DNA of 35,250 nucleotides. Source: Methylocystis sp. (GTDB taxonomy: Bacteria; Pseudomonadota; Alphaproteobacteria; Rhizobiales; Beijerinckiaceae). The stretch spans positions 1 to 35,250 of the forward strand of contig PERY01000027.1 in NCBI GenBank assembly GCA_002929055.1. Reading direction: 5' to 3'. Numbering within the stretch: position 1 is the stretch's first letter; each line of letters begins with the position of its first letter. Shown piece by piece: positions 31,559 through 35,250 of this stretch. The notes beneath the pieces were generated by a model that saw only the letters and a list, made by a program, of their open reading frames with translations, was not told the origin of the DNA and did no database searches. The translations under genes were made by a program, and so were the position numbers.

Positions 31559-32638
31559 ATGCGATCTGCCGTGTCCCGGGAGCAAAACCGCTTGTTGAAC
31601 AACTTCCGTCCCGCGGCCGATAATCTGCGCAAGTCGCTTCTTCTTCTCTCTATGGCGTCCCTCGCCGGCTGCGCCTCCACCGCTTCCAGCCCCCGCTACG
31701 CAAGCCTGACCAGCGGCGGCTCCACCGTCGACTCCAAATATGGCGTCAAGGCCAGCCCGCGCGTCGTCGCCGATGGCGAGGAGGTGCCGAAGGGCGGCGG
31801 CAATTACATGGTGGGCAAGCCCTATAAGATCGCAGGCCAGACCTATTACCCCAGCGAAAGGCCGTTCGCCGGCTCCGGCACGGCGTCCTGGTACGGCTCG
31901 GACTTCCACGGCCGCCGAACGGCCAATGGCGAAATCTTCGATCGCGAGTCGATCACCGCCGCGCATCCGACGATGCCGCTGCCGAGCTACGCCCGCGTCA
32001 CCAACATGAAAAATCTTCGCTCCATCATCGTGCGCGTGAACGACCGCGGCCCCTACCACGGCGGCCGCGTGATGGACGTCTCCCAACGCGTCGCAGAGGC
32101 TCTGGATTTCCGCAGCGCCGGAACGGCGCAAGTTAAGGTCGAATGGATCGGCCGCGCCAACATCGCCGGCGACGACGACCGCAAGCTGCTGGCGACGCTG
32201 CGCGACGACGGCCAGCCCGCGAATATCGAAGGCGTCGACGCCCCCGTCATGGTCGCGGAGCGGGAAAGGCGAGAGCCCGTGCGCTCCGCCGCCGTGGCGC
32301 GTCAGGACATCGCGCCGGAACCCGCCGCGCGAGCCGTCGTGAACGACGCCCCGCCGTTCGCGGCGCGCCCGGTCGAGATGGAGATGACGGCCTATGCGCA
32401 GCCAGAGCGTTCCGACCGTCCCGAGCCGCTGAGCGAGCCGGCTTCTGCGCAGGAGCCAACCTCCGCGCGCGAGGGCGCTGGCGCGATCGACTCTGATCCG
32501 GTCGCGACCACGAGCGTCAGCAAGACCGCGGACAGGGTCAAGGCTTTCATGGCGGCCCCGCTACCGCCGGTCCGGCCCTCGTCGCTCAGCCGCAACGAAG
32601 GTGCTGACGCTCCAGCGATGCGCCAGGCGCTGAACTGA
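31559..32638 (+). CDS. rlpA: RlpA-family lipoprotein (septal ring)
   Basis: A 359-residue lipoprotein with a long N-region, hydrophobic segment and lipobox LAGC (C38). The double-psi beta-barrel RlpA domain spans about 95-205: GTASWYGSDFHGRRTANGE, ITAAHPTMPLPSYARVTN, IIVRVNDRGPYHGGRVMDVS, the last holding the catalytic-type Asp. RlpA is a lytic transglycosylase of denuded glycan strands in Pseudomonas. The C-terminal 150 residues are Pro/Ala/Glu-rich and, unlike E. coli RlpA, I see no SPOR domain, so septal targeting may rely on something else. The start is ATG 31559, chosen because it gives a complete lipoprotein signal. Confidence 0.9.
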   Translation: MRSAVSREQNRLLNNFRPAADNLRKSLLLLSMASLAGCASTASSPRYASLTSGGSTVDSKYGVKASPRVVADGEEVPKGGGNYMVGKPYKIAGQTYYPSERPFAGSGTASWYGSDFHGRRTANGEIFDRESITAAHPTMPLPSYARVTNMKNLRSIIVRVNDRGPYHGGRVMDVSQRVAEALDFRSAGTAQVKVEWIGRANIAGDDDRKLLATLRDDGQPANIEGVDAPVMVAERERREPVRSAAVARQDIAPEPAARAVVNDAPPFAARPVEMEMTAYAQPERSDRPEPLSEPASAQEPTSAREGAGAIDSDPVATTSVSKTADRVKAFMAAPLPPVRPSSLSRNEGADAPAMRQALN

Positions 32639-32719
32639 TCGTCGCATTGCATTTAATGTAAGCAAGCGCCATTCTCCCGATCGCGTCGATTTCGGCGCCG
32701 AACATCGGGGAGCAGCGCA

Positions 32720-33904
32720 GTGTTCATTCGCTTGGTCAGAGCGATCAATGCCGTTTTGATATTTGGCCTCCCGCTGCTAGGCGGCCTGGCCGAGGCGCAA
32801 CCTTTTCAGACCAGCGCGCCGCAAGCGATCCTCATCGACGCCGGCACCAACACCGTTCTCTTCGAGAAAGGCGCTGATGACCTCGTCCCGCCGGCTTCGA
32901 CCGTCAAAATCCTGACGGCCGAGATGATCTTCAACTCGCTCCGGGAAGGGAGATTGAAGCTCGACGACGAACTTCCCGTCTCAGAATACGCCTGGCGTAA
33001 CGGCGGCGCGCCCTCCGGCGGCTCGGCCATGTTTCTGAAGGTCAACAGCAAGGCGCGCATCGAGGATTTGCTTCGCGGGCTCGTAGTCGATTCCGGCAAT
33101 GACGCGGCGCTCGTGCTCGCGGAGGGCGTCGCAGGGTCGGAAGAAGCCTTCGTAATGCGCATGAACAAGCGCGGGCCAGAGCTTGGCATGATCAAGTCGC
33201 GTTTCGGCAATCCGTGGGGCAAGCCCGGCGACGACCAGAAGGTCACAGCGCGCGAAATGGCGAAGCTCGCGCTGTATGTGATCCGCACCTACCCGGAATA
33301 CTACCGCTTCTTCGGCGAGAAGGAGTTCGCTTGGAACAACATCAAGCAGCAGAACCGAAATCCGCTGCTCTCGATGAGCATCGGCTCGGACGGGCTGATG
33401 ACGGGAAACCTCGAGAAGGGCGATTTCGGTCTCGTAGCCTCCGCATCTCAGGAGGGACGGCGCCTCATCGTCGCCGTCTATGGCGCCAAGACCGCCAAGG
33501 AGCGCGCCGAGGAAGCGCGCAAACTTCTGCAATGGGGTTTCCGCAACTTCGAGGAGAAGGAACTGTTCAAGGCGGGCGAGACGATTGGTCCGGCTTCGGT
33601 CTACGGCGGGACGAGCGGATCGGTCGACCTCGTCTCCAGGACAGACGTCAAGGTGCTGTTTCCGCGAGGCTCCACCGAGAAACTCTCCGGCAAGATCGTT
33701 TATGAGGGGCCCGTGATGGCGCCCGTGAGCGCGGGCACGCCCGTCGGAAAGCTCGAAATCAAGCGCGGCAATGCGGTGGTGCTGGAGCAACCGCTCGAGG
33801 CCGTAGCGGCTGTCGACGAAGGCGCCCTTTCCCGCCGCGCCTTCGATGCTGTCTATGAGTTCGCCGCCGCGAAGATCCACGAAAAGCTCTCGACGAAGAA
33901 ATGA
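32720..33904 (+). CDS. DacC-type D-alanyl-D-alanine carboxypeptidase-like protein, KTG box changed
   Basis: A 394-residue peptidase S11 (PBP5/6) protein with signal peptide (about 1-26, ending AEA). Active-site S-x-x-K is STVK (60-63) and SGN is 125-127, both intact. The third box, normally K-T-G inside 'GxDGLKTGxT', reads GSDGLMTGN: the lysine is M227 (codon 33398-33400). The C-terminal domain and membrane-anchoring amphipathic tail (EFAAAKIHEKL) are present, so the protein is full length. Start is GTG 32720, with GGGGAG 7 bp upstream. The enzyme trims the terminal D-alanine from peptidoglycan stem peptides; without the lysine, activity is doubtful. Its stop overlaps the tmk start (ATGA). 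Confidence 0.88.
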   Translation: MFIRLVRAINAVLIFGLPLLGGLAEAQPFQTSAPQAILIDAGTNTVLFEKGADDLVPPASTVKILTAEMIFNSLREGRLKLDDELPVSEYAWRNGGAPSGGSAMFLKVNSKARIEDLLRGLVVDSGNDAALVLAEGVAGSEEAFVMRMNKRGPELGMIKSRFGNPWGKPGDDQKVTAREMAKLALYVIRTYPEYYRFFGEKEFAWNNIKQQNRNPLLSMSIGSDGLMTGNLEKGDFGLVASASQEGRRLIVAVYGAKTAKERAEEARKLLQWGFRNFEEKELFKAGETIGPASVYGGTSGSVDLVSRTDVKVLFPRGSTEKLSGKIVYEGPVMAPVSAGTPVGKLEIKRGNAVVLEQPLEAVAAVDEGALSRRAFDAVYEFAAAKIHEKLSTKK

Positions 33905-34572
33905 CCGCTGCGAAACGAGGCCGGTTCATCACCTTCGAGGGAGGGGAGGGCGTCGGAAAGTCCACGCAACTCTCGCGGCTCGCCGATCATCTGCGCGGAA
34001 GCGGCCTCGATGTTGTGGCGACGCGCGAACCCGGCGGCACGCCGCGCGCGGAGGCGCTTCGCAAGGTCGCGCTCTCGGGCCGCATCGCGCCGCTGGGGGC
34101 GCTCGCCGAGGCCGCTCTTTTCGCCGCTGCGCGCCTCGATCATGTCGAGAAGCTCATCGCGCCCGCCTTGAAGCGTGGCGCGTGGGTGCTGTGCGACCGT
34201 TTCGCCGATTCGACCCGCGCCTATCAGGGTGCGCGCGGCGGCGCCGCTGCGCAGGCCATCGCGCTTCTCGAACGCGCGGCTGTCGGTGAGACGAAGCCCG
34301 ACCTCACCATCGTCATCGACGCGCCGCCGCAGGAGGGTCTCGCGCGCGCGGCGCTCCGGCGGGACGCGGCGGGCCAGACGGCCGACCGCTTCGAGGCGGA
34401 GGACGACGGCTTTCACGAGGAGCTGCGCCGCGCCTTCCTCGATATCGCCGAGCGGGAGCCGGGGCGCTGCTGCGTCGTCAACGGGTCGCTCCCGCCCGAT
34501 GAAGTCGCCCGCGCCATCCGTCAGCTTGTCGAGGCCCGCTTCCTCGATCCGCAACAGGCCGCCGCGCAATGA
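33901..34572 (+). CDS. tmk: dTMP kinase
   Basis: A 223-residue thymidylate kinase that makes dTDP for DNA synthesis. P-loop EGGEGVGKST (13-22), the dTMP-binding TREPGGTP, the DR-F motif DRFADSTRAYQG and the LID segment RRDAAGQTADRFE are all visible. ATG 33901 overlaps the stop of the Dac-like gene, and the stop overlaps holB (ATGA), so the three genes form one translational unit. Start fits the family, where the N-terminus is short before the P-loop. Confidence 0.96.
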   Translation: MTAAKRGRFITFEGGEGVGKSTQLSRLADHLRGSGLDVVATREPGGTPRAEALRKVALSGRIAPLGALAEAALFAAARLDHVEKLIAPALKRGAWVLCDRFADSTRAYQGARGGAAAQAIALLERAAVGETKPDLTIVIDAPPQEGLARAALRRDAAGQTADRFEAEDDGFHEELRRAFLDIAEREPGRCCVVNGSLPPDEVARAIRQLVEARFLDPQQAAAQ

Positions 34573-35250
34573 GCAAGGACGTCGCCGGCCCGCCCGAAAG
34601 CGACCGCTTCGACGACGCCCCGCACCCGCGCGAGACGCTCGCGCTATTCGGCCACGCGCGCGCGGAGCGCGAATTGCTCGACGCCTATCGCGCCAATCGG
34701 CTTGCGCAGGCCTGGATCATCGGCGGCCCGGAGGGGATCGGCAAGGCGACGCTCGCCTGGCGCTTCGCGCGCTTTCTCGTCGCGAATCCCGAGTCGTCCG
34801 CCGCCGCCGTGCAGGGCGCCGAAAGTCTCGCCGTCGCGGCGAACCATGCCGCCGCGCGTCGCGTCGCGACCATGGCGCTGGCCGACATTTCATTGCTGCG
34901 CCGTGAATGGAACGAAAAGGCGAAGCCGCCCAAGCATTTCACCGAAATTCGCGTCGACGACGTGCGCACCATGTCGGCGTCATTTCATCATGCGTCGGGG
35001 ACCGGCGGCTGGCGCGTCGCGATCATCGATTGCGCCGACGAACTCAACCGAAGCGCCGCCAATGCGCTGCTGAAGCTGATCGAGGAGCCGCCGGCCCGCG
35101 CGCTGTTTCTCCTTGTCGCCCATCAACCGGGGCGCATGTTGCCGACGATCCGCTCGCGCTGCCGCAAGCTCATGCTGTCGCCGCTGCCGGAGGAGGAGAC
35201 GGTTGCGGCCGTAGAGGCGCTTGGCGCGCCCTGGTCCGAGCGCCCGCGCG
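34569..35250 (+). CDS. holB: DNA polymerase III subunit delta', N-terminal part
   Basis: The first 227 codons of a AAA+ clamp-loader subunit; the frame runs off the right edge. Walker A-like GGPEGIGKAT (52-61), VRTMSSFHHASGTGGWRVAIIDCADELNRSAANALLKLIEEPP (sensor region) and TIRSRCRKL are family blocks. Delta' works with delta and tau/gamma to load the beta clamp. The start ATG 34569 lies in a four-base overlap with tmk; tmk-holB is the usual order. The zinc-binding cysteines found in some clamp-loader subunits are not seen. Confidence 0.94.
   Translation, partial: MSKDVAGPPESDRFDDAPHPRETLALFGHARAERELLDAYRANRLAQAWIIGGPEGIGKATLAWRFARFLVANPESSAAAVQGAESLAVAANHAAARRVATMALADISLLRREWNEKAKPPKHFTEIRVDDVRTMSASFHHASGTGGWRVAIIDCADELNRSAANALLKLIEEPPARALFLLVAHQPGRMLPTIRSRCRKLMLSPLPEEETVAAVEALGAPWSERPR

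Noticed and set aside
1..35250. tRNA, rRNA, CRISPR, insertion sequences, prophage genes.
   Set aside because: None could be recognised on either strand by reading; a covariance-model scan would settle small RNAs.

Overview
The window is GC-rich, densely packed bacterial chromosome and almost certainly comes from an alphaproteobacterium of the order Hyphomicrobiales (Rhizobiales). The best markers are a near-canonical SciP (CtrA-inhibitory protein) gene, an Omp25/31-type outer-membrane barrel with the rhizobial mature N-terminus, a PmtA-like phospholipid methyltransferase, frequent GTG/TTG starts, ATGA/GTGA gene overlaps and the palindromic repeat family 'CGTCATTGCGAG...'. A Methylocystaceae/Beijerinckiaceae-type host would fit, but this is inference. 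Most of the window is core genome. I see no tRNA, rRNA, CRISPR array, transposase or integrase.

Layout: 1-7.4 kb holds a partial conserved protein, secreted RNase T2 overlapping rlmJ, a GIY-YIG nuclease gene bracketed by two 84-bp palindromic repeats, an Old Yellow Enzyme reductase, an exported unknown, a GST, a Kbp-like BON-LysM protein, an outer-membrane barrel and a pteridine-reductase-like SDR. 7.4-8.3 kb is a low-GC orphan Mrr-type restriction gene. 8.5-11.1 kb is a tight tsaD - PLD-like nuclease - gpsA unit. 11.1-15.5 kb has a CHASE3-type hybrid histidine kinase, ilvD and an acyl-carrier-like protein without the usual serine. 15.8-20.7 kb has a TPR protein, rutE-like, DoxX, pgsA-moaD-moaE, a Yip1-type protein and a UPF0104 membrane protein. 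20.8-23.8 kb has sciP, a CcdA/thioredoxin pair, mobA and an unknown membrane protein. 23.8-29.3 kb has cysK, a small membrane protein, pmtA-like and phoD genes, a low-GC HEPN-like gene, a displaced fragment of a cysK 5' end and an aldose epimerase. 29.5-35.25 kb has recJ, rlpA, a DacC-type PBP, tmk and partial holB.

Functional groupings: moaD, moaE and mobA belong to molybdenum cofactor synthesis; pgsA and the pmtA-like gene to phospholipid synthesis; rlpA, the Dac-like gene and the LysM protein to the cell envelope; CcdA plus thioredoxin to periplasmic thiol reduction; tmk-holB to DNA precursor supply and replication.

The observations I rate highest are: (1) the composite repeat-GIY-YIG-repeat unit at 1848-2320, which has the architecture of a mobile or domesticated palindrome-nuclease element; (2) a 23-codon run inside recJ (30674-30742) in which every codon ends in A or T although the flanking gene is strongly GC-ending; (3) a displaced, diverged copy of the cysK 5' end at 28390-28443 next to a foreign-looking HEPN-like gene, so that about 3.5 kb is bounded by direct repeats; and (4) two core-family proteins lacking a defining catalytic or attachment residue (ACP-like Ser to Pro, Dac-type KTG to MTG).
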